Shown here: positions 20,682 to 30,532 of the stretch, in pieces
Position numbering within the stretch: position 1 is the first letter of the stretch
How the letters are laid out: the number at the start of each line of letters is the position of its first letter
Source of the DNA: Streptomyces sp. SW4
GTDB taxonomy: Bacteria > Actinomycetota > Actinomycetes > Streptomycetales > Streptomycetaceae
DNA length: 64,000 nt
Assembly (NCBI GenBank): GCA_003248315.1
Contig: QKWM01000004.1
Location: 3,345,001-3,409,000 of the forward strand
Direction of reading: 5' to 3'
Position numbers and translations under genes: made by a program
Notes under the pieces: model-generated
What the model saw: only the letters and a program-made list of their open reading frames with translations
The model's database searches: none
Told to the model about the DNA's origin: nothing

Positions 20682-23600
20682 ATGCTCGAACCGACCGAAG
20701 CCACCGAGTCCGCCACGGGCTCCGCATCGAACACCCCCAGCGACACCCTGCCGCCGCGCCGCCGGCGCCGGGCCGCGTCCCGGCCGGCGGGTCCGCCGGC
20801 CGCCTCCTCCGAAACCCCGGTGGAGACCGTCGAGCCGGCCGTCCAGGTCGCCGGGACGGAGGACGTCGCCGAGGCCGTCGACGGCGGGGACACCACCCGC
20901 ACGGAGACGCCAGCCGAGGCCCCCGAGGCCGCTGCCGGGAAGACGGGCGGCACGGAGTCCGTACCCGCCGGCCGCCCCGGCGCCGCGTCGTCCGCCGGGC
21001 CTCCGCGCCCGCCGGCGCCCCCGCCGCGGCGGAGGCCGCCGAGACCGTCGTACCGGCGCCCGCCGAGACCGGGACCGGGACCGAGGAGGACGAGGCGCAG
21101 GCCGAGGAGACCGTCGCGGCGACCGAGGCCGCCGCGGTCACCGAGAGCCCCGCGCCGCGCCGTACGCGCCGCCGTGCCACGCGCACCCTCTCCGCGCCCG
21201 CCGCGGCCACCGCCCCGGAGCCCGGGGCCACCGAGGCCGCCGCGACCGGTGAGTCCGAGGGGACCGCCGAGTCCGCCGCGCCGGTCGAGGCCGCCGAGTC
21301 CGCGCCCGCCGAGGACGCGCCCGCCGAGGACGCGGCTCCTCGCCGTACGCGCCGCCGAGCCACCCGGCGCACCTCCACGCCGACCGCCGCCGAAGCCGCC
21401 GAAGCCGTCGGATCCACCGGCTCCGCCGAGGCGCCCGAGGCAGCGGCCACCGAGACCCCGGCCCCGCCGCCGAGCAGGCCGCCCCCGCCGCGGAGCAGGC
21501 CCCCGCCGGCAAGGCCGCGACTGCCGCCGAGAAGGCCCCCGCCGAGAAGGCCCCCGCCGGGAAGGCGTCCGCCCGCAAGGCCGCGCCCACCACCGAGCCG
21601 GTCGCCGCCACCGAGCCCACCGCTCCGGCCGCGCCCGCCGCCGAGGAGGCCGCCCCGAAGGGCCGCACGCGCCGTCGCGCCGTCCGCAAGGCCGCCACCG
21701 GCTTCGCCGCGCCCGCCGCCACCGAGTCCGCCGCCCCGCCGCGCCCGCCGCCGAGCCCGCCCGGGCCGAGGCGCCGCAGCGCCCGGCACGGCCCGCCGTC
21801 GCCCTCTTCCAGCCGCCGGTCTTCACCGAGCCCCGGTTCCAGACGCCCGAGCGCGCCGCCGCCGAGGCCGCCGCGGAGGCGTCCGAGGCCGAGGTCGAGG
21901 AGGCGCCCGAGGCCGTGGCGCCGCAGCGGACCGAGGAGCCCGCCGAGGAGCAGGCCGCCGGAGGCCGCCGTCGCCGGCGCCGCCGGGGAGCCGCCGCCGA
22001 GGAGACCGAGGACCGGGCCGCCGAGTCCGCCGAGTCCGCCGCCGACGAGCAGGACACCGAGGACGAGGCCGACGAGGCCGACGAGACCGACGAGGCCGAG
22101 TACCACGACGAGGGCGACGCCGGCGAGGAGACCGGTTCGCGCCGCCGTCGGCGCCGGGGCGGCCGTCGCCGCCGCCGGGGCGACTCCGCCGACGCGGACT
22201 CCGGTGACGCGCTGGACGCCGACACCGAGAAGGCCGCCGTCACGCAGGCGGTCCAGGACGCCGAGGACACCGCCGAGCAGGTCGAGGAGGACGCCGAGGA
22301 GGCGGCCGAGGAGACCGGGGACCGCGGCGAGGAGCAGAGCGCCGCGAGCGGCTCCAGCAGCAGCCGTCGCCGCCGCCGTCGTCGCCGCCGCGCCGGCGAC
22401 GCCTCCCCGGAGGCCGAGCCGTCCGCCGACGACCCGGAGCGCACGGTCGTCAAGGTCCGCGAGCCCGCGCGAAGGCGGAGCCCTCCGACGAGGTGCAGTC
22501 CATCAAGGGCTCCACGCGCCTGGAGGCGAAGAAGCAGCGCCGCCGTGAGGGCCGCGAGCAGGGCCGCCGCCGCGTCCCGATCATCACCGAGGCGGAGTTC
22601 CTGGCCCGCCGCGAGGCCGTCGAGCGCGTGATGGTCGTCCGCCAGCACGGCGACCGCACGCAGATCGGCGTCCTGGAGGACGGGGTGCTCGTCGAGCACT
22701 ACGTCAACAAGGAGCAGGCCGTCTCGTACGTCGGCAACGTCTACCTCGGCAAGGTGCAGAACGTCCTGCCGTCGATGGAGGCCGCCTTCATCGACATCGG
22801 CAAGGGCCGCAACGCCGTGCTGTACGCCGGTGAGGTCAACTTCGAGGCGCTGGGCATGGCGGGCGGGCCGCGCCGCATCGAGTCCGCCCTGAAGTCCGGC
22901 CAGTCGGTGCTCGTGCAGGTCACGAAGGACCCGATCGGCCACAAGGGCGCCCGCCTGACCAGCCAGGTCTCCCTCCCCGGCCGCTACCTGGTCTACGTGC
23001 CCGAGGGCTCGATGACCGGCATCAGCCGCAAGCTGCCCGACACCGAGCGGGCCCGGCTGAAGACCATCCTCAAGAAGATCGTCCCGAGGACGCGGGCGTC
23101 ATCGTGCGCACCGCCGCCGAGGGCGCCAGCGAGGACGAGCTGCGCCGCGACGTCGAGCGGCTCCAGGCGCAGTGGGAGGAGATCCAGAAGAAGGCCAAGA
23201 ACGGCAACGCGCCGACGCTGCTGTACGGCGAGCCGGACATGACCGTCCGGGTCGTGCGCGACATCTTCAACGAGGACTTCTCCAAGGTCGTCGTCAGCGG
23301 CGACGACGCGTGGGAGACCATCCACGGCTACGTCTCGCACGTGGCGCCGGACCTCGCCGACCGCCTGTCCCGGTGGACAAGCGACGTCGACGTCTTCGCC
23401 ACGTACCGGATCGACGAGCAGCTCGCCAAGGCCCTGGACCGCAAGGTCTGGCTGCCCAGCGGCGGTTCGCTGGTCATCGACCGGACCGAGGCGATGGTCG
23501 TGGTCGACGTCAACACCGGCAAGTTCACCGGCCAGGGCGGCAACCTCGAGGAGACGGTCACCAGGAACAACCTGGAGGCGGCCGAGGAGATCGTGCGCCA

Positions 23601-25097
23601 GCTCAGGCTGCGCGACCTCGGCGGCATCATCGTGATCGACTTCATCGACATGGTGCTGGAGTCCAACCGGGACCTGGTGCTGCGGCGCCTGCTGGAGTGC
23701 CTGGGCCGGGACCGTACGAAGCACCAGGTCGCCGAGGTCACCTCGCTGGGCCTGGTCCAGATGACCCGCAAGCGGGTCGGCCAGGGGCTCCTGGAGTCGT
23801 TCTCGGAGACCTGCGTCCACTGCAACGGCCGCGGGGTGATCGTCCACCTCGACCAGCCGTCCGCCGCCGGCAACGGCGGGGGCAAGCGCCGCAAGCGGGC
23901 CCGCGCCGGTGCCGCGGAGCAGCCGCACGAGCACGAGGCCGTGGCCGCCGTCGAGGCCGCCGAGACCGCGGAGCAGGAGGCGGAGACCGAGTCCGAGGCG
24001 GAGGTCGCCGTCGAGGCCGCCGCGCCGGCCGCGCTGCCCTCCCCGGACTTCGCGCCCGACGAGGAGCTGTTCAGCAGCGTCGCCGAGGCGGAGGCCGCGG
24101 CCAAGCGCGGGCGTACGCGGCGCCGGGCGAGCCGGCGGGCGTCCGCCCCGGCCGGCGCCCCCGTACGGCCGAGCCCGAGCAGGCCGAGCAGGCCGAGGAG
24201 GCGCCCGCCGCCAAGGGGGCCAAGGCCGCCAGGGGCGGCAGGGGCAAGGCGAAGGCCGAGCCCGAGCAGGCCCCGGCCGAGGCGCCGACCGCGCAGGACG
24301 TCACGGTCCAGGAGGAGATCGAGCGTCCCGTGCGGCAGGAGCCGGCCGCCGAGGTGCTGGCGGAGCCCGCTGCCGTCGAGGACGCGGTCTCCGGCGCGCA
24401 CGCCGCGGCCACCCGTGAGGCTCCGGCCGCCGAGGAGGCCGCGCCCAAGGGCCGTACGCGCCGCCGGGCGACCCGCAAGGTGTCCGCGCCCGCCGGTTCC
24501 CCCGCGGGGGCCGAGGCCGCCGTGGTGACCGTCCCGGAGACGCCGGCCGCCGAGCCGAGTGCCGACCGGGCGCCCGAGCCGGCCGCCGCGGAACAGCCCG
24601 AGGCCCCGGCCGAGTCCACCGCGCCGGCCGAGTCCGCCGCCCCGGCCCGTCCGCGGCGCCGGGCCGTGCGCAAGCCCACCGCGCCGACCGCACCGGTGGA
24701 GACGGCCGTCGTGGTCGTCCCGTCCGCCCCGGCCGCACAGACGCCGGCCGGCCAGACGCCGGCCGAGGCGGAGGCCCCGGCGTCTGCGCAGGCCCCGGCC
24801 GAGCCGGCCGCCGCCGCACAGCCCGAGGCCCCGGCCGAGGCGGAGGCAGCCGAGGCCGCGCCGGCCAAGAAGACCGCCCGCAAGGCGGCCAAGAAGGCGA
24901 CGGCGAAGAAGGCCGCCACCACCAAGAAGACGGCGGCGAAGAAGACGGCCGCCAAGAAGGCGACGGCCAAGAAGGCCGCCACCACCAAGAAGACGGCGGC
25001 GAAGAAGACGACCGCCAAGAAGGCCACGGCCAAGAAGACCGCGGCGGCGGAGCAGTCCGCCCCGTCCTCGGTCAGCGCCGTGACCGACGAGGGCTGA
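20682..25097 (+). CDS. rne: Ribonuclease E/G family endoribonuclease (six apparent frameshifts)
   Basis: Single-strand endoribonuclease for mRNA decay and rRNA/tRNA processing. The corrected length is 1473 aa. The catalytic core lies between two long disordered arms, the Streptomyces arrangement. The core (22493-23870) has the S1 part GNVYLGKVQNVLPSMEAAFI, the Mg-binding segments VVVDVNTG and IIVIDFIDM, and the zinc link CVHCNGRG. Both arms carry an Arg motif such as RTRRRATRKVSAPAG in about seven copies. The C-terminus is a Lys/Ala tail (AAKKTAAKKATAKKAATTKK) like histone H1. Single missing bases are inferred near 20967, 21463, 21735, 22467, 23084 and 24162. With them restored the length is a whole number of codons and the charged arms read through. 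The start is ATG 20682. A terminator follows at 25112-25150. Confidence 0.93.
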
Positions 25098-25111
25098 GCC
25101 CCGGCGCCGTA

Positions 25112-25150
25112 CGTGTGGTCCTGTCCGCTCGCGGGCAGGACCACACGTTT
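25112..25150 (+). terminator. rne terminator
   Basis: A 16-bp stem (25112-25127 with 25132-25147, one G-U pair), a tetraloop and TTT, 14 bases after the rne stop. Confidence 0.85.
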
Positions 25151-25228
25151 CCCCGGGGCCGACGGCACCTCACCCGGGCGCCGGGCCCCTCGCGCGCCCG
25201 CAGCACCGCCAGTAAGGAGAGAACCGCG

Positions 25229-25981
25229 ATGATAGGCCTCGTGCTCGCGGCCGGCGCCGGACGCCGCCTGCGGCCCTACACCGACACCCTGCCCAAGGCC
25301 CTGGTGCCCGTGGCGAACGAAGGTTCCCAGGACGCGCTCAGCGTCCTGGACCTGACCCTGGCCAACTTCGCCGAGGTGGGGCTGACCGAGGTGGCGGTCA
25401 TCGTCGGCTACCGCAAGGAGGCCGTGTACGAGCGCAAGGCGGCGCTGGAGGCGAAGTACGGGCTGAAGCTCACCCTCATCGACAACGACAAGGCCGAGGA
25501 GTGGAACAACGCCTACTCCCTGTGGTGCGGCCGGGACGCGCTGAAGGACGGCGTGATCCTCGCCAACGGCGACACCGTGCACCCGGTCTCGGTCGAGAAG
25601 ACGCTGCTCGCGGCCCGCGGCGACGGCAAGAGGATCATCCTGGCGCTGGACACGGTCAAGCAGCTCGCCGACGAGGAGATGAAGGTCGTCGCCGACCCGG
25701 AGAAGGGCGTCCGGAGGATCACGAAGCTGATGGACCCGGCGGAGGCGACCGGCGAGTACATCGGCGTGACCCTGATCGAGGGCGAGGCCGCCGCCGAGCT
25801 GGCCGACGCGCTGAAGGCGACCTTCGAGCGCGACCCGCAGCTGTACTACGAGGACGGCTACCAGGAGCTGGTCGACCGCGGCTTCAAGGTCGACGTGGCC
25901 CCGATCGGCGACGTCAGCTGGGTCGAGATCGACAACCACGACGACCTCGCCAGGGGACGGGAGATCGCGTGCCGGTACTGA
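25229..25981 (+). CDS. Phosphocholine-cytidylyltransferase-like nucleotidyltransferase
   Basis: 250-aa Rossmann-type nucleotidyltransferase from ATG 25229, with AAGGAGAG at 25214-25221. The N-terminus reads MIGLVLAAGAGRRLRPYTD followed by PKALVPV, the nucleotide-binding loop and lysine of the sugar-phosphate/choline-phosphate nucleotidyltransferases. LANGDTVHP is the metal-binding acidic site, and VSWVEIDNHDDLARGREI is the typical end of the LicC-like group. It overlaps the next gene by 13 bases (GTG 25969 inside its 3' end), so the two are tightly coupled. With a glycerol-phosphate dehydrogenase partner, activation of a glycerol-phosphate-type polyol with CTP is a reasonable inference, but the substrate is not shown by the sequence. 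An extended upstream frame (25115) is rejected because it runs through the terminator. It is intact. Confidence 0.8.
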   Translation: MIGLVLAAGAGRRLRPYTDTLPKALVPVANEGSQDALSVLDLTLANFAEVGLTEVAVIVGYRKEAVYERKAALEAKYGLKLTLIDNDKAEEWNNAYSLWCGRDALKDGVILANGDTVHPVSVEKTLLAARGDGKRIILALDTVKQLADEEMKVVADPEKGVRRITKLMDPAEATGEYIGVTLIEGEAAAELADALKATFERDPQLYYEDGYQELVDRGFKVDVAPIGDVSWVEIDNHDDLARGREIACRY

Positions 25982-27039
25982 CCAGGCTCATTCCCTCGCC
26001 GGTCGTCGTCGACATCCGGCCCGGTGCCCTCGACGACCTCGCCGGCGTCCTGGTGGACCAGCGCATATCCCCGACCGGCCACATCGCCGTCGCGGTCAGC
26101 GGCGGCTCCGGCGCCCGGCTGCGGGAACGGCTGGCGCCGGCCCTGCCCGGCGCCGACTGGTTCGAGGTGGGCGGCGGCACGATCGACGACGCGGTGCGGC
26201 TGGCGGACGAGATGAAGGGCGGCCGCTACGACGCGGTCGTCGGGCTCGGCGGCGGCAAGGTCATCGACTGCGCGAAGTACTCGGCCGCCCGCATCGGCCT
26301 GCCCATGGTCGCGGTCGCCACCAACCTCTCGCACGACGGCATCTGCTCCCCGGTGTCGATCCTCGCCAACGACGCGGGCCGCGGCTCGTACGGCGTGCCC
26401 ACGCCCGTCGCGATCGTGGCCGACCTGTCGGTGATCCGCGAGGCTCCCGTGCGGTTCGTCCGCTCCGGTATCGGCGACGCGCTGTCCAACATCTCCGCCG
26501 TCGCGGACTGGGAGCTGGCCAACCGGGTCAACGGCGAGCGGATCGACGGCATCGCCGCCGCGATGGCCCGGCAGGCCGGCGAGGCCGTGCTGCGCCACCC
26601 GGGCGGCTGCGGCGACGACGGCTTCCTGACCGTGCTCGCCGAGGGCCTGGTGCTGTCCGGGATCGCCATGTCGATCGCGGGCCACAGCCGGCCCTCCTCC
26701 GGCGCCTGCCACGAGATCAGCCACGCGCTGGACCTGCTCTACGCCGGGCGGGCCGCGGCCCACGGCGAGCAGGTCGGCATCGGCGCAGCCTTCGCCACGC
26801 ACCTGCGCGGCGAGGCGGAGGCCGCGCGCCGGATGGCCGGGGCGCTGCGCAGGCACGGGCTGCCGGTGGTGGCGGAGGAGATCGGGTTCACCGACGAGGA
26901 GTTCGTCCGGGCCGTGGAGTTCGCCCCGCAGACCCGGCCCGGCCGGTACACGATCCTGGAGCACCTCGACCTGCCGGCGGCACGGATCGCGGAGCGGTAC
27001 GCGCAGTACGTGGCCTCCGTCGCGTCCGTCACCGGCTGA
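25969..27039 (+). CDS. Glycerol-1-phosphate-dehydrogenase-like iron-containing dehydrogenase
   Basis: 356 aa from GTG 25969. The NAD-binding part has VGLGGGKVIDCAKYSA (GGGxxxD type) and ATNLSHDGICSPVSI. Metal-binding histidines are seen in SGACHEISHALDLL and AAAHGEQVGIG, matching the glycerol-1-phosphate/Fe-ADH family. The family reduces dihydroxyacetone phosphate to a glycerol phosphate, or oxidises related polyols. Which enantiomer or substrate applies here cannot be read from the sequence. Its start lies inside the nucleotidyltransferase gene, so the pair forms a two-gene unit that could make a CDP-activated polyol phosphate. A hairpin (27054-27077) ends the unit before rplU. It is intact. 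Confidence 0.8.
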   Translation: MPVLTRLIPSPVVVDIRPGALDDLAGVLVDQRISPTGHIAVAVSGGSGARLRERLAPALPGADWFEVGGGTIDDAVRLADEMKGGRYDAVVGLGGGKVIDCAKYSAARIGLPMVAVATNLSHDGICSPVSILANDAGRGSYGVPTPVAIVADLSVIREAPVRFVRSGIGDALSNISAVADWELANRVNGERIDGIAAAMARQAGEAVLRHPGGCGDDGFLTVLAEGLVLSGIAMSIAGHSRPSSGACHEISHALDLLYAGRAAAHGEQVGIGAAFATHLRGEAEAARRMAGALRRHGLPVVAEEIGFTDEEFVRAVEFAPQTRPGRYTILEHLDLPAARIAERYAQYVASVASVTG

Positions 27040-27053
27040 GCCCGGCCGGGGCC

Positions 27054-27077
27054 GCGGGGGTCCGGTTTGACCCCCGC
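27054..27077 (+). terminator. Hairpin between the dehydrogenase gene and rplU
   Basis: A 9-bp stem (27054-27062 with 27069-27077) with a 6-nt loop, 14 bases after the stop. A TTGACC at 27095-27100 follows and may be part of the rplU promoter, though no clear -10 box is at the right distance. Confidence 0.6.
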
Positions 27078-27245
27078 GCGGCGGCCCCGTAACCTTGACC
27101 GTCGGCGTGTCCACTGACCCGCCACATCCCCGTAAACCTCTTCCTCCCGGGCGCGCAGCGTGATCGGGAGAGGCCGTCCGCGTTCGGCGCGGGACGGCTG
27201 GCCTGCGGGGGTGCCGTTTCTTCGAGCGTAGAGAGTGAGTTCCGC

Positions 27246-27566
27246 GTGTACGCGATCGTGCGCAGCGGTGGTCGGCAGCACAAGGTTGCTGTCGGCGACA
27301 TCGTCGAGGTTGACAAGATTTCCACCGCCAAGGTCGGCGACACGGTCGAGCTCTCGACCCTGCTCGTTGTCGACGGCGACTCCGTGACCAGCGACCCGTG
27401 GGTGCTGGCCGGCATCAAGGTCCAGGCCGAGGTCGTGGACCACCACAAGGGCCAGAAGATCGACATTCTGCGCTACAAGAACAAGACCGGCTACCGCCGT
27501 CGTCAGGGCCACCGCCAGCAGTACACGGCGATCAAGGTCACTGAGATCCCCACGGCTGCGAAGTAA
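27246..27566 (+). CDS. rplU: 50S ribosomal protein L21
   Basis: 106-aa large-subunit protein that binds 23S rRNA. The start is GTG 27246 (VYAIVRSGGRQHKVAVGDI), the usual L21 N-terminus. The C-terminal signature RRRQGHRQQYTAIKVTEI is present. The rplU-rpmA-obg order is widely conserved. About 170 bases of untranslated leader remain after the upstream hairpin, room for regulation, but I see no clear L21-type leader structure. It is intact. Confidence 0.97.
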   Translation: MYAIVRSGGRQHKVAVGDIVEVDKISTAKVGDTVELSTLLVVDGDSVTSDPWVLAGIKVQAEVVDHHKGQKIDILRYKNKTGYRRRQGHRQQYTAIKVTEIPTAAK

Positions 27567-27580
27567 GGGACTGAAGAGAC

Positions 27581-27835
27581 ATGGCACACAAGAAGGGCGC
27601 ATCGTCCACCCGGAACGGTCGCGACTCCAACGCCCAGCGGCTCGGCGTGAAGCGCTTCGGCGGTCAGGTCGTGAGCGCGGGTGAGATCCTGGTCCGCCAG
27701 CGCGGCACCCACTTCCACCCGGGCGCCGGCGTCGGCCGCGGCGGCGACGACACGCTGTTCGCGCTGCAGGCCGGTTCGGTGCAGTTCGGCACCAGCCGTG
27801 GCCGCAAGGTCGTGAACATCGTTCCGGTCGCCTGA
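27581..27835 (+). CDS. rpmA: 50S ribosomal protein L27
   Basis: 84-aa protein at the peptidyl-transferase centre, starting at ATG 27581, 14 bases after rplU. MAHKKGASSTRNGRDSNAQR and the VRQRGTHFHPGAGVGRGGDDTLFA segment are diagnostic. The N-terminal MAHKKG lacks the cleaved Firmicutes-type extension. It is intact and followed by a terminator. Confidence 0.97.
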   Translation: MAHKKGASSTRNGRDSNAQRLGVKRFGGQVVSAGEILVRQRGTHFHPGAGVGRGGDDTLFALQAGSVQFGTSRGRKVVNIVPVA

Positions 27836-27854
27836 CCGAACGCATCGTTTCGCG

Positions 27855-27897
27855 AGGCGGACCTCACTTCCCTTGCCGGGAAGGCGGGTCCGCCTTT
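27855..27897 (+). terminator. Terminator after rpmA
   Basis: A compound hairpin: the outer 9-bp stem is 27855-27863 with 27887-27895, the inner 6-bp stem is 27867-27872 with 27878-27883, and TTT follows. It separates L21/L27 from obg, although some read-through is likely. Confidence 0.75.
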
Positions 27898-27971
27898 CGC
27901 GTGTTATGACCGGTGGAAGACCCGGTCGTCAAGACCCCCCTCACCTGTTACGTCTCTGGAGGCACCCCACC

Positions 27972-29417
27972 ATGACCACCTTCGTGGACCGCGTCGAACT
28001 GCATGTCGCCGCGGGTAACGGAGGCCACGGCTGTGCCTCCGTCCATCGGGAGAAGTTCAAGCCGCTCGGCGGCCCGGACGGCGGCAACGGCGGCCGGGGC
28101 GGCGATGTGATCCTCACCGTCGACCAGTCCGTCACCACGCTGCTGGACTACCACCACTCCCCGCACCGCAAGGCCACCAACGGCAAGCCCGGCGAGGGCG
28201 GCAACCGCTCCGGCAAGGACGGCCAGGACCTGATCCTGCCGGTGCCGGACGGCACCGTCGTCCTCGACAAGGCGGGCAACGTCCTCGCCGACCTGGTCGG
28301 CCACGGCACCTCGTACGTCGCCGCGCAGGGCGGCCGGGGCGGCCTCGGCAACGCGGCCCTGGCCTCCGCCCGGCGCAAGGCACCCGGCTTCGCGCTGCTC
28401 GGCGAGCCCGGCGACCTGCGGGACGTCGTCCTGGAACTGAAGACGGTCGCCGACGTCGCGCTGGTCGGCTACCCGAGCGCGGGCAAGTCGTCGCTGATCT
28501 CGGTGCTGTCGGCGGCCAAGCCGAAGATCGCCGACTACCCCTTCACCACGCTCGTGCCGAACCTGGGCGTGGTCACGGCCGGCTCCACCGTCTACACCAT
28601 CGCCGACGTGCCCGGGCTCATCCCCGGCGCCAGCCAGGGCAAGGGCCTCGGCCTGGAGTTCCTGCGGCACGTGGAGCGGTGCAGCGTGCTCGTGCACGTC
28701 CTGGACACCGCCACCCTGGAGTCCGACCGCGACCCCGTCTCCGACCTCGACGTCATCGAGGAGGAGCTGCGCCAGTACGGCGGCCTGGACAACCGTCCGC
28801 GCATCGTCGTCCTCAACAAGATCGACGTGCCCGACGGCCGGGACCTCGCCGAGATGGTCCGGCCCGATCTGGAGGCGCGCGGCTACCGGGTCTTCGAGGT
28901 GTCCGCCGTCGCCCACATCGGCCTGCGGGAGCTGTCGTTCGCCCTCGCCGACCTGGTGGCCAAGGCCCGCGCCGCGCGGCCGAAGGAGGAGGCGACGCGC
29001 ATCGTCATCCGGCCCAAGGCCGTGGACGACGCGGGCTTCACCGTCACCCGCGAGGAGGCCGGCGGCGAGCCGCTGTTCCGGGTGCGCGGCGAGAAGCCGG
29101 AGCGCTGGGTGCGCCAGACCGACTTCAACAACGACGAGGCCGTCGGCTACCTCGCCGACCGGCTCAACCGCCTCGGCGTCGAGGAGGAGCTGATGAAGGC
29201 CGGTGCCCGTGCCGGGGACGGCGTGGCCATCGGCCCCGAGGACAACGCGGTCGTCTTCGACTGGGAGCCGTCGGTGACCGCCGGTGCCGAGATGCTCGGC
29301 AGGCGCGGCGAGGACCACCGGTTCGAGGGCGCCCGCCCCGCGGCCCAGCGTCGCCGGGACCGGCAGGCGGAACGGGACGAGGCGGAGCGGGAGTTCGACG
29401 GCTTCGAGCCGTTCTGA
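27972..29417 (+). CDS. obg: GTPase Obg/CgtA
   Basis: Essential GTPase linked to 50S assembly and, in Streptomyces, to control of aerial mycelium. 481 aa from ATG 27972, with GGAGG at 27957-27961; upstream in-frame codons are rejected. The N-terminal glycine-rich Obg fold has GGPDGGNGGRGGDVIL and GEGGNRSGKDGQD. The G domain has G1 GYPSAGKSS, G2 YPFTT, G3 DVPGLIPGA, G4 NKIDVPD and G5 VSAVAH. An OCT domain (residues about 345-425) and a charged tail follow. It is intact. A perfect bidirectional hairpin separates it from galU on the other strand. Confidence 0.97.
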   Translation: MTTFVDRVELHVAAGNGGHGCASVHREKFKPLGGPDGGNGGRGGDVILTVDQSVTTLLDYHHSPHRKATNGKPGEGGNRSGKDGQDLILPVPDGTVVLDKAGNVLADLVGHGTSYVAAQGGRGGLGNAALASARRKAPGFALLGEPGDLRDVVLELKTVADVALVGYPSAGKSSLISVLSAAKPKIADYPFTTLVPNLGVVTAGSTVYTIADVPGLIPGASQGKGLGLEFLRHVERCSVLVHVLDTATLESDRDPVSDLDVIEEELRQYGGLDNRPRIVVLNKIDVPDGRDLAEMVRPDLEARGYRVFEVSAVAHIGLRELSFALADLVAKARAARPKEEATRIVIRPKAVDDAGFTVTREEAGGEPLFRVRGEKPERWVRQTDFNNDEAVGYLADRLNRLGVEEELMKAGARAGDGVAIGPEDNAVVFDWEPSVTAGAEMLGRRGEDHRFEGARPAAQRRRDRQAERDEAEREFDGFEPF

Positions 29418-29460
29418 CGGGCGCTCCGCAGAGCGTTCGCGCCGTCTGCGGAAACGGAGG

Positions 29461-29497
29461 AATCCCTCGGCGGACCGGGAAGGTCCGCCGAGGGATT
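29461..29497. terminator. Bidirectional terminator between obg and galU
   Basis: A perfect 16-bp stem (29461-29476 with 29482-29497) with a GGGAA loop, placed between two convergent genes. Confidence 0.88.
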
Positions 29498-29523
29498 CGT
29501 CGTCGTCGGCCTCGGGCGGTGCG

Positions 29524-30417
29524 TCAGAGTTCCCGGTCGGCGTAGTCGCGCAGCCAGGTCCGGAAGTCCGGGCCCAGGTCCTCACGTTCGCACGCGAGCC
29601 GGACGATGGCCCGCAGGTAGTCGCCGCGGTCGCCGGTGTCGTAGCGGCGGCCCTTGAAGACCACGCCGTGCACCGGGCCGCCGGCCTTCTCGTCCTCGGC
29701 GAGCTGCTGGAGGGCGTCGGTGAGCTGGATCTCGCCGCCGCGGCCGGGCTCGGTCGTGCGCAGTATCCCGAACACCGCGGGGTCGAGGACGTACCGGCCG
29801 ATGATCGCGTAGTTGGACGGCGCGTCGGCCGGGTCCGGCTTCTCCACCAGCCCGCTCACCTTGACGACGTCGCCGTCGGCGGTGGCCTCCACCGCGGCGC
29901 ACCCGTAGAGGTGGATCTGCTCGGGCGCGACCTCCATGAGGGCGACGACGCTGCCGCCGTACTGCTCCTGCACCTCGATCATGCGCTGCAGCAGCGGGTC
30001 GCGCGGGTCGATCAGGTCGTCGCCCAGCAGGACCGCGAAGGGCTCGTCGCCGACGTGCGGCGCGGCGCACAGCACCGCGTGGCCGAGGCCCTTGGGGTCC
30101 CCCTGGCGCACATAGTGGATCATCGCCAGGTCGCTGGACTCCTGGACCTTCGCCAGGCGCTCGGCGTCGCCCTTCTTCTCGAGGGCGGACTCCAGTTCGT
30201 AGTTGCGGTCGAAGTGGTCCTCCAGCGGCCGCTTGTTGCGGCCCGTCACCATGAGGACGTCACCGAGGCCCGCGGCCACGGCCTCCTCGACCACGTACTG
30301 GATCGCCGGCTTGTCGACGACCGGCAGCATCTCCTTGGGAGTGGCCTTCGTCGCCGGCAGGAACCGGGTACCGAGCCCTGCCGCGGGGATGACAGCCTTG
30401 CTGAGGCGGGAGGCCAT
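29524..30417 (-). CDS. galU: UTP--glucose-1-phosphate uridylyltransferase
   Basis: Makes UDP-glucose for wall polymers and glycogen/trehalose metabolism. 297 aa on the minus strand, starting at ATG 30417 (MASRLSKAVIPAAGLGTRFL), with GAAAGG upstream. The frame is open further upstream but without family similarity. The nucleotide loop GLGTRFLPATKATPKEMLPV, the DKPAIQYVVEEA segment and LLGDDLI are diagnostic. It lies downstream of three teichoic-acid-type genes on the same strand, so UDP-glucose supply to a wall polymer is a natural reading. It is intact. Confidence 0.93.
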   Translation of the reverse strand: MASRLSKAVIPAAGLGTRFLPATKATPKEMLPVVDKPAIQYVVEEAVAAGLGDVLMVTGRNKRPLEDHFDRNYELESALEKKGDAERLAKVQESSDLAMIHYVRQGDPKGLGHAVLCAAPHVGDEPFAVLLGDDLIDPRDPLLQRMIEVQEQYGGSVVALMEVAPEQIHLYGCAAVEATADGDVVKVSGLVEKPDPADAPSNYAIIGRYVLDPAVFGILRTTEPGRGGEIQLTDALQQLAEDEKAGGPVHGVVFKGRRYDTGDRGDYLRAIVRLACEREDLGPDFRTWLRDYADREL

Positions 30418-30532
30418 GTGGATGCCTGGGCCTTTCGAGACGTTCGGGTTGCTTGCTCTGCGGGGGAGCCGGGTGCCGCGTACACATGCGCGTCCCCGCC
30501 GCCCAGCTCGGTGGACGGCGGGGACGCCGGGG

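Noticed and set aside
18023..22942. A 1639-codon open frame on the minus strand
   Set aside because: It is the mirror of high-GC coding genes on the plus strand (repeat membrane protein, TIGR03936 gene and rne). The composition is typical of a shadow frame and no domain is recognisable. Its length comes from rare stop codons at this GC.
27040..27245. L21 autoregulatory leader RNA
   Set aside because: The gap is long enough, but beyond a terminator-like hairpin for the upstream gene I could not see a structure I would defend.
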